A stretch of DNA of 64,000 nucleotides, taken from the NCBI RefSeq assembly GCF_003234565.1, contig NZ_QKTU01000001.1, forward strand, positions 62,001-126,000, in the 5' to 3' direction. This document shows positions 1-8,590 of this stretch, piece by piece. This stretch comes from Curtobacterium sp. MCBD17_013. Its GTDB lineage: Bacteria; Actinomycetota; Actinomycetes; Actinomycetales; Microbacteriaceae. Position numbers and translations under genes: made by a program. Under the pieces are notes generated by a model, which saw only the letters and a program-made list of their open reading frames with translations, ran no database searches and was not told the origin of the DNA. The first letter of the stretch is position 1, and every line of letters begins with the position of its first letter.

Positions 1-139
1 GGTCGCGGCGGATCGTCGACGGGGTGACGTCGAAGGTCTCGGCGAGCTGTTCGACGTCCACCAGTCCGGCGCGCGAGGTGAGCTGCTTGATCTGCTCGCG
101 GCGCTGGGCGGCACCGGTCTTGCCCCTGCCTCTGGGCAT
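1..139 (-). CDS. DeoR-family transcriptional regulator, N-terminal fragment
   Basis: Only the first 46 codons lie in the window; the gene runs off the left edge. Translation from the ATG at 139 gives a basic start (MPRGRGKTGAAQRREQIKQL) and then the winged-helix segment of DeoR/GlpR repressors, ending in the family hallmark TPSTIRRD. Such proteins sense sugar phosphates through a C-terminal ribose-5-phosphate-isomerase-like domain that is outside the window. It is divergent from the acid-sugar operon that starts at 409, and a palindrome at 339-355 lies between them, so it is probably the local regulator. The family call is firm; ligand and target are inferred from position. Confidence 0.8.
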   Translation of the reverse strand, partial: MPRGRGKTGAAQRREQIKQLTSRAGLVDVEQLAETFDVTPSTIRRD

Positions 140-338
140 CTCCGCGGCCCTCCCGTCCTCCGGTCCGCCGAGTCCGCCTCGGAGAACGGCACACGGAGCA
201 TACCGGGCGGCCGGATCCGGGCCGGCTTGGAGGCGCGGCGCGGCTCCGCCACGGCAGGTCAGGCGGTCCGTTGGTCCGTCGAGCGGCGGTCGGGCCTCCT
301 GGAGTTGCGCTGAGCGAAACGCGCAGTACGCTTGCTTC

Positions 339-355
339 TTGCGCACAACGCGCAA
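339..355. promoter_or_regulatory. Palindromic operator TTGCGC-N5-GCGCAA
   Basis: Perfect 6-bp inverted repeat with a 5-bp spacer, in the gap between the divergent DeoR gene and the transporter that opens the acid-sugar operon. The core TTGCGCACAACGCGCA recurs with one mismatch upstream of the GH4 gene at 34478-34493 (reverse strand), which is also next to a DeoR gene. A DeoR operator is the simplest reading. The rest of the 140-408 gap shows no gene; a GAGAGG ribosome-binding site precedes the ATG at 409. Confidence 0.6.
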
Positions 356-408
356 TCAAGGAGCCGGCCCGGATGCCGAGCCCCCTCGCCCCCCTCGAGA
401 GGTAGTCC

Positions 409-1749
409 ATGAGCGGCACAACGAAGTCGTCGTCCAACCACGTGTTCCTCGTCTGGCTCACGGTGTTCCTCGGGTGGGCGGTGACCACCCTCGACCTGCA
501 GATCGTCAGCTTCGTGCAGGGGCCGATGGCGAAGTCGTTGCACACGAGCACGGGCACCGTCGGCGACGCGTTCTTCCTGTACGCGGTGGGTCTGGGCCTC
601 GGCGCCCTCGTCCTCGGGTACTTCAGCGACCGCCTGTTCGGCCGGAAGCGCGCGTTCATGTACGGCATCATCGGCACCGTCCTCATGACCGGTCTGACCG
701 GTCTCGTGCAGGACGCGCCCCAGCTCATGGTGGTCCGCTTCCTCGCCGGCTTCTTCTCCGGCGGTGAGTGGGCGATGGGCCTCGCGATGCTGTCCGAGTT
801 CGCGCCGGTCAAGCGGCGGTCGCTCATGCTCGCCGGCACCCAGGCCGGCGTCGGCGTGGGCTACGGCCTCGCCAACGTGTTCGCGCAGACCTTCGGCGCC
901 CCGACGGCCGCCGGGTGGCGCGTCGCCTACCTGGCGTCCTTCGCGTTCGCGGCCATCGCGTACCTCGTGCGCCTCGGCCTGCGCGAGTCGCCGCAGTGGG
1001 CGAGGATCAAGGAGGCCCAGGAGTCCGCGCCCGGCGAGTTCAAGCAGGGCCTGCATGCGCTGTTCGCCAAGAAGCAACTCGGCTACACGCTGATCGCGCT
1101 CATCATCGCCTTCCTCATCGGTGCTCCCCAGGGCGGCTGGGACTTCAACTACCCGGCCTGGTACGCCCACGGCGGCATCACCGGACACCCGATCCCCGCG
1201 GTGTCGGGCACCACGATCACGTACGCCTACGAGATCGCCCTGGTCGTGTCCACGGTGTTCGGCGGCTGGTTCATGGACAAGGTGTCCGCCAAGTGGACGC
1301 TGCCGCTCGTCTGGATCGCGGTGCCGTTCACCCTGCTCATCTGGCTCGCGCCGTTCTCGCAGGGCGTGGTGCCCGTCTCGCTGTACCTGTTCATCGCGGG
1401 CTTCTTCCGTCAGCTCGGCTGGAGCGTCACGGCGGCGTACTTCGTCCTCCTGTTCCCGACGCGGATCCGTGGCGTCGGGATGGGACTGGCGGTCGTCGCG
1501 GAGTGGTCGCTCGGCTACGGGACCTCGGCCTTCTGGGGCACGAACCTCGTCACGAGCGGCAACTGGAACACGTTCTGGCTCCTGCAGGTGATCCTGCTCG
1601 CCCTCATCCCGATCCCGATGGTGATCGCCGGCGTCGAGACCCGCGGGCGCAAGCTCGACTTCCAGGAGGACGTGCTCGAGCCCGGAGCCACGGCGGCCGT
1701 CGCGGCGCCCGGTCTCCTCGGGAAGGGGGGACCCCGTGCGCGCGCCTGA
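409..1749 (+). CDS. MFS transporter, probable acid-sugar importer
   Basis: A 446-aa protein with about twelve hydrophobic helices. The major-facilitator motif A (GYFSDRLFGRKRA) sits at residues 70-82, in the loop after the second helix. It resembles the sugar-acid/aromatic-acid proton symporter branch of the superfamily. It is the first gene of a four-gene operon with a cyclase-family hydrolase, a DUF1537 kinase and a PdxA2-type dehydrogenase; those two enzymes handle four-carbon acid sugars, so the likely cargo is D-threonate, D-erythronate or a precursor lactone or ester. The 3' end overlaps the next gene by 14 bp, which implies translational coupling. The fold is certain and the substrate is inferred. 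Confidence 0.85.
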   Translation: MSGTTKSSSNHVFLVWLTVFLGWAVTTLDLQIVSFVQGPMAKSLHTSTGTVGDAFFLYAVGLGLGALVLGYFSDRLFGRKRAFMYGIIGTVLMTGLTGLVQDAPQLMVVRFLAGFFSGGEWAMGLAMLSEFAPVKRRSLMLAGTQAGVGVGYGLANVFAQTFGAPTAAGWRVAYLASFAFAAIAYLVRLGLRESPQWARIKEAQESAPGEFKQGLHALFAKKQLGYTLIALIIAFLIGAPQGGWDFNYPAWYAHGGITGHPIPAVSGTTITYAYEIALVVSTVFGGWFMDKVSAKWTLPLVWIAVPFTLLIWLAPFSQGVVPVSLYLFIAGFFRQLGWSVTAAYFVLLFPTRIRGVGMGLAVVAEWSLGYGTSAFWGTNLVTSGNWNTFWLLQVILLALIPIPMVIAGVETRGRKLDFQEDVLEPGATAAVAAPGLLGKGGPRARA

Positions 1750-2629
1750 GCCCCGCGAGATCGGCCGTGTCGGGGACATCGGTCCCGCCGACGTCCTCGA
1801 CGCCCTCGGGGCCGCCGGACAGGGCCGCGTCTACGACCTCGACGCGGGCCGGTTCGTGGGCATGCCGCAGTGGGATGGACACCCGACCTTCACCCTCACC
1901 CCGTACCGCACGCCGCAGGGCATCAAGCGGGCGCAGGACATCCCCCTCTTCGGCGAGCAGCAGAACGCCGCAGGCGTGGGCATGCTGACCGAGCTCATGA
2001 TCACCGGCATGCACACGGGCACGCACCTCGACGCCCTCTGCCACATCACGGACGCCGACGACACGTGGTTCGGCGGCTTCCACGCGACGGAGCACAGCAG
2101 CGACTTCGGTCCCACCCGGGCCGACGCCGCGAGCATCCCGCCGATCGTGCTGCGCGGTGTCCTGCTCGACGCCGCGGGGTACTTCGACGTCCCGCTGCTC
2201 GAACAGGGCCGCGGGCTGTCCCGGGCGGACCTCGAAGCCGTCGCCGCGGCCCAGGGGACGACGATCCCGCCGCGGTCCTGCGTGCTCGTCCGCACCGGCC
2301 TCATGTCGGTGTGGCCGGATCCCGCCCGCTACAGGGCCGCCGACGGCGCGGGCCCCGACCTCGAGGCCGCGCGCTGGCTCATCGACGACCTCGGCTGCGT
2401 CGTGCTCGGCTCGGACACCTCGACGGTCGAGCAGGTCCCGTCCGCCGACCCGCAGAACCCGCACCCCGTGCACGAGTTCGCCCTGCGGCAGCGCGGCGTC
2501 CACCTGCTCGAGAACGCGTTCCTCGAGGACCTCGCGCGTGATGGCGTGGCCGAGTTCACGCTCATCTGCCTGCCGCTCAAGATCGCGGGCGCGACCGGCT
2601 CGATGGTCCGTCCCATCGCGATCGCGTAG
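1736..2629 (+). CDS. Cyclase-family metal-dependent hydrolase
   Basis: A 297-aa member of the cyclase family (PF04199, which includes kynurenine formamidase and isatin hydrolase). The family metal-binding motif HxGTHxDxxxH is present as HTGTHLDALCH at residues 93-103. These enzymes hydrolyse amide, imide or lactone bonds with Zn or Mn. The start is a GTG at 1736 preceded by a strong AAGGGGGG ribosome-binding site that lies inside the end of the MFS gene. Placement between a transporter and the threonate enzymes suggests it opens a lactone or amide form of the substrate before phosphorylation. This gene is not part of the textbook threonate pathway, so its role is inference. Confidence 0.8.
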   Translation: MRAPEPREIGRVGDIGPADVLDALGAAGQGRVYDLDAGRFVGMPQWDGHPTFTLTPYRTPQGIKRAQDIPLFGEQQNAAGVGMLTELMITGMHTGTHLDALCHITDADDTWFGGFHATEHSSDFGPTRADAASIPPIVLRGVLLDAAGYFDVPLLEQGRGLSRADLEAVAAAQGTTIPPRSCVLVRTGLMSVWPDPARYRAADGAGPDLEAARWLIDDLGCVVLGSDTSTVEQVPSADPQNPHPVHEFALRQRGVHLLENAFLEDLARDGVAEFTLICLPLKIAGATGSMVRPIAIA

Positions 2630-2673
2630 ACGGGATCCGAGCAGTGCAGCACACAGACCGAGGAGGAGACGCG

Positions 2674-3726
2674 ATGGAACGGTGGCTCATCCTCGCCGAC
2701 GACGTCACCGGCGCGCTCGACAGCGCCGTGGGCTTCGCCGGGACCGGCCTCGTCGAGTACGGGGTGACGCTGCCGGTCCACGTCGACGTCGCATCCCTCT
2801 CGACCGGGTCCCGCGCCAAGCCGACGCACGACTGGGAGACCGACGACCGGTTCGACCGTGACGCCGTCGACCGCCTGTTCGTCAAGATCGACTCCACGCT
2901 CCGTGGCTGGCCGGGCGAGCACGTCCGCACCGCCCTCGCGTGGTGGGGCCCGTCCGCGACGGCCGTCATCTGCCCGGCTGCCCCGGCACTCGGCCGCACC
3001 GTCACCGGCGGCCGCGTGCTCGTCCACGGGACCCCCGCGGCACAGACGGCCGCCGGAGCCGATCCGGTCGCCCCGACCCGCGAGGACCGCCTGCCGGTGC
3101 TGTTCGACGCGCCCCTGGTGGACCTCGCGGATCTCCCGGGCGCGATCGGGCACCACCCCGCCGTCGTCGTGGACGCCGCGACCCAGGCGGACCTCGACGC
3201 CCTCGCCGCCGTCATCGAGGCCGCCGGACCCCGTGCCGTCCCCGTCGGTGCGTCGGGCCTCGCGGCGGCACTCGGCGCACGGCGCTCGCCACGGCAGGCG
3301 CCGGGCCCGCGGGCTGCACGCGTGGTCGTGGTCGTCACCTCGGTGCACCCCGTGTCCCGCGCGCAGATCGACGCCCTGGAGGTCCGGGTGCCGATCGTCT
3401 CGCCACCCGCCCTCGACATCGGGACGGTCACGCACGAGCAGGCCGTCGCGATCGCGCGGGCCACCGCCGACCGTGCCGCCGAGCACGTCCACCGGGATGC
3501 CGACACCGCCGTGGTCGTCATCGGCGGCGACGGCACCGACGCCCTGCTCAGCGCGCTCGGCGCCGAGGGTGTCGAGGTCCTCGGGTCCGTGCTGCCGGGC
3601 GTGCCCTGGGGTCGGATCCGCGGTGGTCGCGCCGACGGCACCACGATCGTGACCAAGTCCGGCGGCTTCGGCGACGCCGACACCCTGAACGCCATCATCC
3701 GCACCCTCACGAAGGACGAACCATGA
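2674..3726 (+). CDS. Four-carbon acid sugar kinase (DUF1537, DtnK/OtnK type)
   Basis: A 350-aa kinase. The N-terminal domain starts with LILADDVTGALD, whose Asp pair (D9, D10) belongs to the substrate-binding domain, followed by KIDSTLRG (residues 71-78). The C-terminal nucleotide-binding half has VVIGGDGTDA and PGVPWGR...KSGGFG. Members phosphorylate D-threonate, D-erythronate or 3-oxo-tetronates at O4. I chose the ATG at 2674 because a perfect AGGAGGAG site lies at 2661-2668; the upstream in-frame GTG at 2644 has none. The stop codon overlaps the start of the next gene (ATGA). With a PdxA2-type partner and no separate tetronate dehydrogenase or isomerase here, D-threonate is the best substrate guess. 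Confidence 0.9.
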   Translation: MERWLILADDVTGALDSAVGFAGTGLVEYGVTLPVHVDVASLSTGSRAKPTHDWETDDRFDRDAVDRLFVKIDSTLRGWPGEHVRTALAWWGPSATAVICPAAPALGRTVTGGRVLVHGTPAAQTAAGADPVAPTREDRLPVLFDAPLVDLADLPGAIGHHPAVVVDAATQADLDALAAVIEAAGPRAVPVGASGLAAALGARRSPRQAPGPRAARVVVVVTSVHPVSRAQIDALEVRVPIVSPPALDIGTVTHEQAVAIARATADRAAEHVHRDADTAVVVIGGDGTDALLSALGAEGVEVLGSVLPGVPWGRIRGGRADGTTIVTKSGGFGDADTLNAIIRTLTKDEP

Positions 3727-4745
3727 CCAACCCCACGCTCGCGCTCACCCTCGGCGACGTCGCCGGCATCGGTCCGGAGATCACCGCCAAGGCGCTGCTC
3801 GCACACCCCGAACTCCGGGAGATCGCGCGTCCGGTCGTGATCGGCGACGCCGACGCGATGCGCCGCGGGATGCGCGCCACCGGGTTCGACACGGACGCCC
3901 TCGTCGTCATCGAGGACCCGCGCGAGGCTCGGAACGACCCGGACACCGTCGAACTCGTGCAGACCGGACCGTCCCTGGCCGATGTCCCGATCGGCGAGCT
4001 CAGCGCGGCCGCCGGCGACGGCGCCTACCGCTTCGTCGTCGAGGCCTGCTCCCTCGTCAGGGCCGGCCGCGCCGACGCGATCGTCACCGCGCCGCTCAAC
4101 AAGGCGGCGATGCACGCGGGCGGCCACGACTTCGCCGGCCACACCGAGTTGCTCGCCCACGAGTTCGGCGTCAAGGACTACAGCCTCGTGCTCTCGGCCG
4201 GGGACCTCTACGTGTTCCACCTCACCACGCACGTGTCGCTCCGCCGTGCGATCGAGGACGTCACCGTCGAGCGGACGACCCAGGTGCTGAACCTCGCACA
4301 CGGGCTCGCCCGGGCCCTCGGGCGTCCGGAGGAGCGGATCGCCGTCGCCGGCCTCAACCCGCACGCGGGCGAGAACCGGCTGTTCGGCGACGAGGACGCC
4401 GACGTCCTCACCCCGGCGATCGAGGCCGCCCGCGAGCGGGGCATCCCCGTCGACGGACCGATCCCCGCCGACGCGCTGTTCCCCGCGGCGATGCGCAGGG
4501 GCCGCTGGAACCTGCTCGTCGCGTGCTACCACGACCAGGGCCACGCCCCCTTCAAGTCGGTCTACGGCGACGACGGGGTCAACATCACGGTCGGCCTGCC
4601 CGCGGTGCGCGTCTCCGTGGACCACGGCACGGCGTTCGACATCGCCGGGACCGGCCAGGCGAACGAGGCGAGCATGGTGCTCTCCTGCGTCCGGGCGGCC
4701 GAGCTCGCCCCGGGCTGGGGCGCGGTGGTCGACGCGCTCAGCTGA
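3723..4745 (+). CDS. pdxA2: PdxA2-type 4-phospho-acid-sugar dehydrogenase
   Basis: A 340-aa protein of the PdxA family, at the usual full length. The GDVAGIGPE start, the VTAPLNK motif (121-127) and the metal-ligand histidines in FAGHTELL (H140), NPHAGE (H214) and CYHDQGHAPFK (H270, H274) are present. The housekeeping PdxA oxidises 4-phosphohydroxythreonine in vitamin B6 synthesis. PdxA2 paralogues next to DUF1537 kinases convert D-threonate 4-phosphate to dihydroxyacetone phosphate and CO2. The 4-bp overlap with the kinase and the absence of other B6 genes favour the catabolic role. It is the last gene of the operon and a strong hairpin follows. Confidence 0.88.
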   Translation: MTNPTLALTLGDVAGIGPEITAKALLAHPELREIARPVVIGDADAMRRGMRATGFDTDALVVIEDPREARNDPDTVELVQTGPSLADVPIGELSAAAGDGAYRFVVEACSLVRAGRADAIVTAPLNKAAMHAGGHDFAGHTELLAHEFGVKDYSLVLSAGDLYVFHLTTHVSLRRAIEDVTVERTTQVLNLAHGLARALGRPEERIAVAGLNPHAGENRLFGDEDADVLTPAIEAARERGIPVDGPIPADALFPAAMRRGRWNLLVACYHDQGHAPFKSVYGDDGVNITVGLPAVRVSVDHGTAFDIAGTGQANEASMVLSCVRAAELAPGWGAVVDALS

Positions 4746-4754
4746 TCCGGGGGA

Positions 4755-4805
4755 ACGGCCGGGAGGCACGGTGCGGGTCGGACCCGCACCGCGCCTCCCG
4801 GCCGT
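4755..4805 (+). terminator. Long hairpin terminator after the acid-sugar operon
   Basis: A near-perfect 51-bp palindrome. Outer arms 4755-4767 and 4793-4805 (ACGGCCGGGAGGC and its complement, 13/13) continue into inner arms 4769-4779 and 4781-4791. There is no T-run, as is usual in high-GC actinobacteria. The outer arm carries the GGCCGGGAGGC motif that recurs throughout the window. Confidence 0.7.
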
Positions 4806-4924
4806 CGTCGTGTGCGCAGCGTCCACACGTCACGCTGGACGAACCGACAAATTCGCTGAGATTCTCCCGGGCGCGACCTCATAGGGTCGAGGACGTTTGG
4901 CGCGCCCGATCGTGAGGAGATCCT

Positions 4925-6631
4925 TTGTCGTCATCGCTGCACCCGGCCCTGCTGGCCGCATCCGCCGGAGGAGGCGGACTCCGGATCAACGCCCACGCGA
5001 TCGACTACGTCCTCGTCGCCGTGTACTTCGCGCTCGTGCTGGCCATCGGTTTCGTCGCACGGCGCCAGGTGTCGAGCAGCCTGGACTTCCTGCTCTCGGG
5101 TCGGTCGCTGCCGGCCTGGGTCACCGGACTCGCGTTCATGTCGGCGAACCTCGGGGCGACCGAGCTCCTCGGCCAGACGGCCAACGGCGCGCAGTACGGG
5201 GAACAGACGTTCCACTACTACTGGATCGGCGCGATCCCGGCGATGGTGTTCCTCGGGCTCTTCATGATGCCCTTCTACTACGGGTCGAAGGCCCGCAGTG
5301 TGCCGGAGTTCCTGCGGCGCCGATTCAACCCGACGACACAGCGGTTCCAGGCCGTCCTGTTCGCGGTGGCGTCGGTGCTGCTCGCCGGCGTGAACCTCTA
5401 CGCGATGGCCCTCGTCGTGAACGCGCTCCTCGGCTGGCCGATCTGGGTCGCGATCGTCGTCGCCGGCGCGGTCGTCCTCGTCTACACGTTCATCGGCGGC
5501 CTGTCGGCCGCGATCTACAACGAGGTCCTGCAGTTCTTCGTCATCGTCGCGGCGATGGTCCCGATCACCTTCGTCGGTCTCGCTCGCGTGGGCGGATGGC
5601 ACGGCCTGGTGCAGAAGATCTCGGCGCAGCCGCACTCGCAGGGCAGCCTGAACCCGTTCCCGGCACACGAGCTGACCGGCATCATGAACTCGTTCGGCAG
5701 CGTCGTCGGCGTCGTGCTCGGTCTCGGCTTCGTGACCTCGTTCGGGTACTGGACGACGAACTTCACCGAGGTCCAGCGTGCGTTCTCGGCGAAGGACGCC
5801 TCGGCCGCGGTCCGGACCCCGCTCATCGCCGCGATCCCGAAGACGCTGGTCGCCTACGTGATCATCATCCCGGGCATGATCGCCTCGGTCCTCATCCCGT
5901 CGATCGCGCACCTCAAGGAGGGCCTGCCCTCGCACGCCGCCTACAACGACGTCGTGCCGCTACTGCTCCAGGAACTGCTGCCGAACGGGTTCCTCGGCGT
6001 CGCGCTCGCCGGTCTGCTCGCGTCGTTCATGGCCGGCATGGCCGCGAACGTCAGCTCGCTCAACACGGTGTTCACGTACGACATCTGGCAGGACTGGATC
6101 AAGCCCGGCAAGTCGGACCGCTACTACCTCAACGTCGGACGCGTGGTGACGATCGCGGGTACCGCGGTGGCGATCGGGACCGCGTTCATCGCGGGCGGGT
6201 TCAGCAACATCATGGACTACATCCAGACGCTGTTCTCGTTCTTCAACGTGCCGCTGTTCGCGATCTTCATCCTCGGCCTCCTCTGGAAGCGGATGACGGG
6301 TCCGGCGGGCTGGTCGGGCCTCCTGGCCGGCGTCGTGGGCGCGGTCGTCGTGTTCGTGATGAACCAGTCGGGCGTGATCGCGCTCTCGGGTCAGGGCTCG
6401 AGCTTCCTCGGCGGTGGCGTCGGGTTCGCGCTCGCGCTGCTCGTGGCGGTCATCGTGTCCTACCGGACCGCACCGAAGCCGGAGTCCGAACTCGTGGGCC
6501 TCGTCCGCGGTCTGTCGCCGCACAAGCTGTCCGACCTGCCGCCGGCGCCCTGGTGGCAGCGGCCGAAGGTCCTGGCGGTCATCGTGCTCGTGATCACCGC
6601 GCTCAGCTACATCCTCTTCATCGTCTACTGA
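4925..6631 (+). CDS. Sodium:solute symporter (SSS family)
   Basis: A 568-aa secondary transporter with roughly thirteen to fourteen hydrophobic helices. It has SSS-family features: an early unwound-helix region with DFLLSGRSLPAW, the segment GLAFMSANLGATELLG, and FIGGLSAAIYNEVLQFF in the fifth or sixth helix. The start is a TTG at 4925, chosen because GAGGAGA lies at 4914-4920; there is no ATG before residue 58 in this frame. A TAGGGT box near 4883 may be the -10 element. The cargo is unknown; SSS proteins carry sugars, amino acids, pyruvate or vitamins. A small membrane protein gene follows after 20 bp. Confidence 0.88.
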   Translation: MSSSLHPALLAASAGGGGLRINAHAIDYVLVAVYFALVLAIGFVARRQVSSSLDFLLSGRSLPAWVTGLAFMSANLGATELLGQTANGAQYGEQTFHYYWIGAIPAMVFLGLFMMPFYYGSKARSVPEFLRRRFNPTTQRFQAVLFAVASVLLAGVNLYAMALVVNALLGWPIWVAIVVAGAVVLVYTFIGGLSAAIYNEVLQFFVIVAAMVPITFVGLARVGGWHGLVQKISAQPHSQGSLNPFPAHELTGIMNSFGSVVGVVLGLGFVTSFGYWTTNFTEVQRAFSAKDASAAVRTPLIAAIPKTLVAYVIIIPGMIASVLIPSIAHLKEGLPSHAAYNDVVPLLLQELLPNGFLGVALAGLLASFMAGMAANVSSLNTVFTYDIWQDWIKPGKSDRYYLNVGRVVTIAGTAVAIGTAFIAGGFSNIMDYIQTLFSFFNVPLFAIFILGLLWKRMTGPAGWSGLLAGVVGAVVVFVMNQSGVIALSGQGSSFLGGGVGFALALLVAVIVSYRTAPKPESELVGLVRGLSPHKLSDLPPAPWWQRPKVLAVIVLVITALSYILFIVY

Positions 6632-6651
6632 CCCTCCACGAAAGGTCCACC

Positions 6652-6918
6652 ATGGCGCGTCAGAACCGGGTCGTCGAGCAGCTCTTCGACCTCCGCATGA
6701 TCATCGCGGTGCTCTTCACGATCTACGGAATCGTCTGCCTCGTCTGGGGCCTCGCGTTCACCACCCAGCGCGAACTCGACAAGGCCGCGGGCACGAACGT
6801 CAACCTCTGGGCCGGCATCGGCATGCTCGTCGTGGCCGCCCTGTTCGTCGTCTGGGTGGTCCGCAGCCCGCTCACCGCACAGGCCGAGCGGGCGCAGGCG
6901 GAGCAGACCGAGGACTGA
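6652..6918 (+). CDS. Small two-helix membrane protein, symporter partner
   Basis: An 88-aa protein with two predicted transmembrane helices (about residues 15-33 and 50-67), a basic N-terminus (MARQNRVVEQLFDLR) and a charged, Glu-rich C-terminal tail. The ATG at 6652 has AAAGG eight bases upstream. It starts 20 bp after the symporter stop, so the two are almost certainly co-transcribed. Small membrane subunits paired with symporters are known in other families (for example the DUF485 protein with acetate permease), but I do not recognise a named family for this one. A role in stabilising or regulating the symporter is inference. Confidence 0.75.
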   Translation: MARQNRVVEQLFDLRMIIAVLFTIYGIVCLVWGLAFTTQRELDKAAGTNVNLWAGIGMLVVAALFVVWVVRSPLTAQAERAQAEQTED

Positions 6919-6941
6919 GCCCGCGCACGCACGAGGCTCCA

Positions 6942-6996
6942 CACACGACCGCGGCGTCGAGGACGGACACCGTCCTCGACGCCGCGTCGTCGTGTG
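6942..6996 (+). terminator. Hairpin terminator after the symporter operon
   Basis: Arms CACACGAC (6942-6949) and CGCGGCGTCGAGGACG (6950-6965) pair with their complements at 6971-6986 and 6989-6996 around a five-base loop. It lies between the plus-strand symporter operon and the convergent MATE gene and could serve both directions. Confidence 0.7.
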
Positions 6997-7024
6997 AGGA
7001 GACCCAGCCAGCGGGCCGGGCTGC

Positions 7025-8473
7025 TCACGCCTCGTCGAGCACGGCCTCCGCGCGCTCCGGGCTGCCCTCGGCGAGCCCGCGGTCGATCGAACCGCGGAGC
7101 CCGGACCACATGACGATCCCGGCGACGAGGACGAGACCCTCGCTGACGGTGAGCGCCCAGATGATGCCCCCGAGGCCGAACCAGAGGTTCACCAGGATCA
7201 CGATCGGGATGAACAGCACCCCCTGGGTGACCGACATGATCGTCGCAGGCAGGGCGCGGCCGGTCGCCTGGAACAGCGACGTGATCAGGCCGGTGAACCC
7301 GTTGCAGATCATCGACACGAGCTGCGCGGTGATGATCGTGGCGCCGAGGGCGAGCAGCGCGTGGTCCGCGACGAACAGTGAGAACACCTGGTCCCGGAAG
7401 GCGAAGACGACCCCGGAGAACACGAAGGCGATGCCGCCGACGGTGATCGCCGAGCCGCGGAGCGTCGCAGCGAGCCGTGCCCGGTCGCCCTTGCCGAACG
7501 TGTAGGCGAGCAGCGGCAGGACCCCGAGCGTGACACCCATGATGAGGAACTCCGGCACCTGCGCGATCCGCACGGCGACTCCCATGGCGGCGAGGGGGCC
7601 GTCGCCGTAGCCCGCTGCCAGGTTGTTGAGCACGAGCGACGTCACGATGAGGAACGCCGACTGCAGCAGCTCGCCGATGCCGACTCCGAACACGGGCCGC
7701 ATGACGGCGGGGGAGAGCGTGAACCATCGCGGCGCGAGGCTGACGTGCTCGCTGTGCCGGGTCAGCCACGTGACGAAGTACACGACGGTCACGAGGTTCG
7801 ACAGCCCGACCGACAGTGCCGCGCCGGCGACACCCCAGCGCAGCACGAGGATGAACAGCACGTCGAACACCAGGTTGCCGACCGTGGACGCGATGAGGCC
7901 GATCATCACCTGCCGTGCGGCGCCCTCGGCGCGCACGAGTTGCTCGAGGCAGAACGCCGCGGCGAGCACCGGGACGAAGGCGAGCATGACCGCGACGAAC
8001 GCGCTCGTCGCGGGGACGGCCACACCGTGCGCGCCGAGGGCGAGCACCAGGGGGTGCAGGACCACGAGGCCGACGCCGCCGAGCACCGCGCCGACGATCA
8101 CCGCACCCCACACGGAGAACGCGGCGACGTGCTTGATCTCGCCCGCCTCCGCGGGGTCCTGTTCCGACGCGCCGAGCAGCCGCGAGATGAGGGCACTGCC
8201 ACCGGTCCCGAACACACCGCCGACGGCCATGACGAGCCCGAGGATCGGCGAGCCGAAGGTGACGGCGGCGAGCAGCGTCGCGTCGTGCAGCGAACCGATG
8301 AACCCGGCGTTGACGACGTTGTAGACGGCTCCGACGATGAGCGCGGCGGCCATCGGGATGCAGAGGTGGACGAGCGCCCGCACGATGGGCGCGGCGGACA
8401 GGTACCAACGGTTCGTGCCGATGGCGGGGGCGGCGACGGACATGTCGACGGTGGTGGGGGCTGAGGTGCTCAT
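7025..8473 (-). CDS. MATE-family multidrug efflux transporter
   Basis: A 482-aa protein with twelve hydrophobic helices in two repeated halves, as in the multidrug and toxin extrusion family (NorM/DinF type). It starts at the ATG at 8473 with GAGGAG eight bases upstream. Typical MATE features include VRALVHLCIPMAAALIVGAVYNVV near the N-terminus and GVGIGELLQSAF in the second half. MATE proteins export cationic drugs in exchange for H+ or Na+. A MarR-type regulator lies 117 bp upstream on the same strand, the usual arrangement for a drug-inducible exporter. Confidence 0.88.
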   Translation of the reverse strand: MSTSAPTTVDMSVAAPAIGTNRWYLSAAPIVRALVHLCIPMAAALIVGAVYNVVNAGFIGSLHDATLLAAVTFGSPILGLVMAVGGVFGTGGSALISRLLGASEQDPAEAGEIKHVAAFSVWGAVIVGAVLGGVGLVVLHPLVLALGAHGVAVPATSAFVAVMLAFVPVLAAAFCLEQLVRAEGAARQVMIGLIASTVGNLVFDVLFILVLRWGVAGAALSVGLSNLVTVVYFVTWLTRHSEHVSLAPRWFTLSPAVMRPVFGVGIGELLQSAFLIVTSLVLNNLAAGYGDGPLAAMGVAVRIAQVPEFLIMGVTLGVLPLLAYTFGKGDRARLAATLRGSAITVGGIAFVFSGVVFAFRDQVFSLFVADHALLALGATIITAQLVSMICNGFTGLITSLFQATGRALPATIMSVTQGVLFIPIVILVNLWFGLGGIIWALTVSEGLVLVAGIVMWSGLRGSIDRGLAEGSPERAEAVLDEA

Positions 8474-8590
8474 GGTGACTCCTCGAGGGCAGGGTGGAGC
8501 CCGGTTCCGGGCATGACGGATGGCGCGCCGACGGACGCCGGCACGGCGGTGGTGGGGGTGCGACCCGCGGACGGGCGCGCGGGCGACTGG

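Noticed and set aside
259..1779. Long open frames on the opposite strand of real genes, for example 506 codons opposite the MFS gene
   Set aside because: Their products are Arg-, Gly- and His-rich and low in complexity, as expected of shadow frames in GC-rich DNA, and the other strand encodes recognised proteins.
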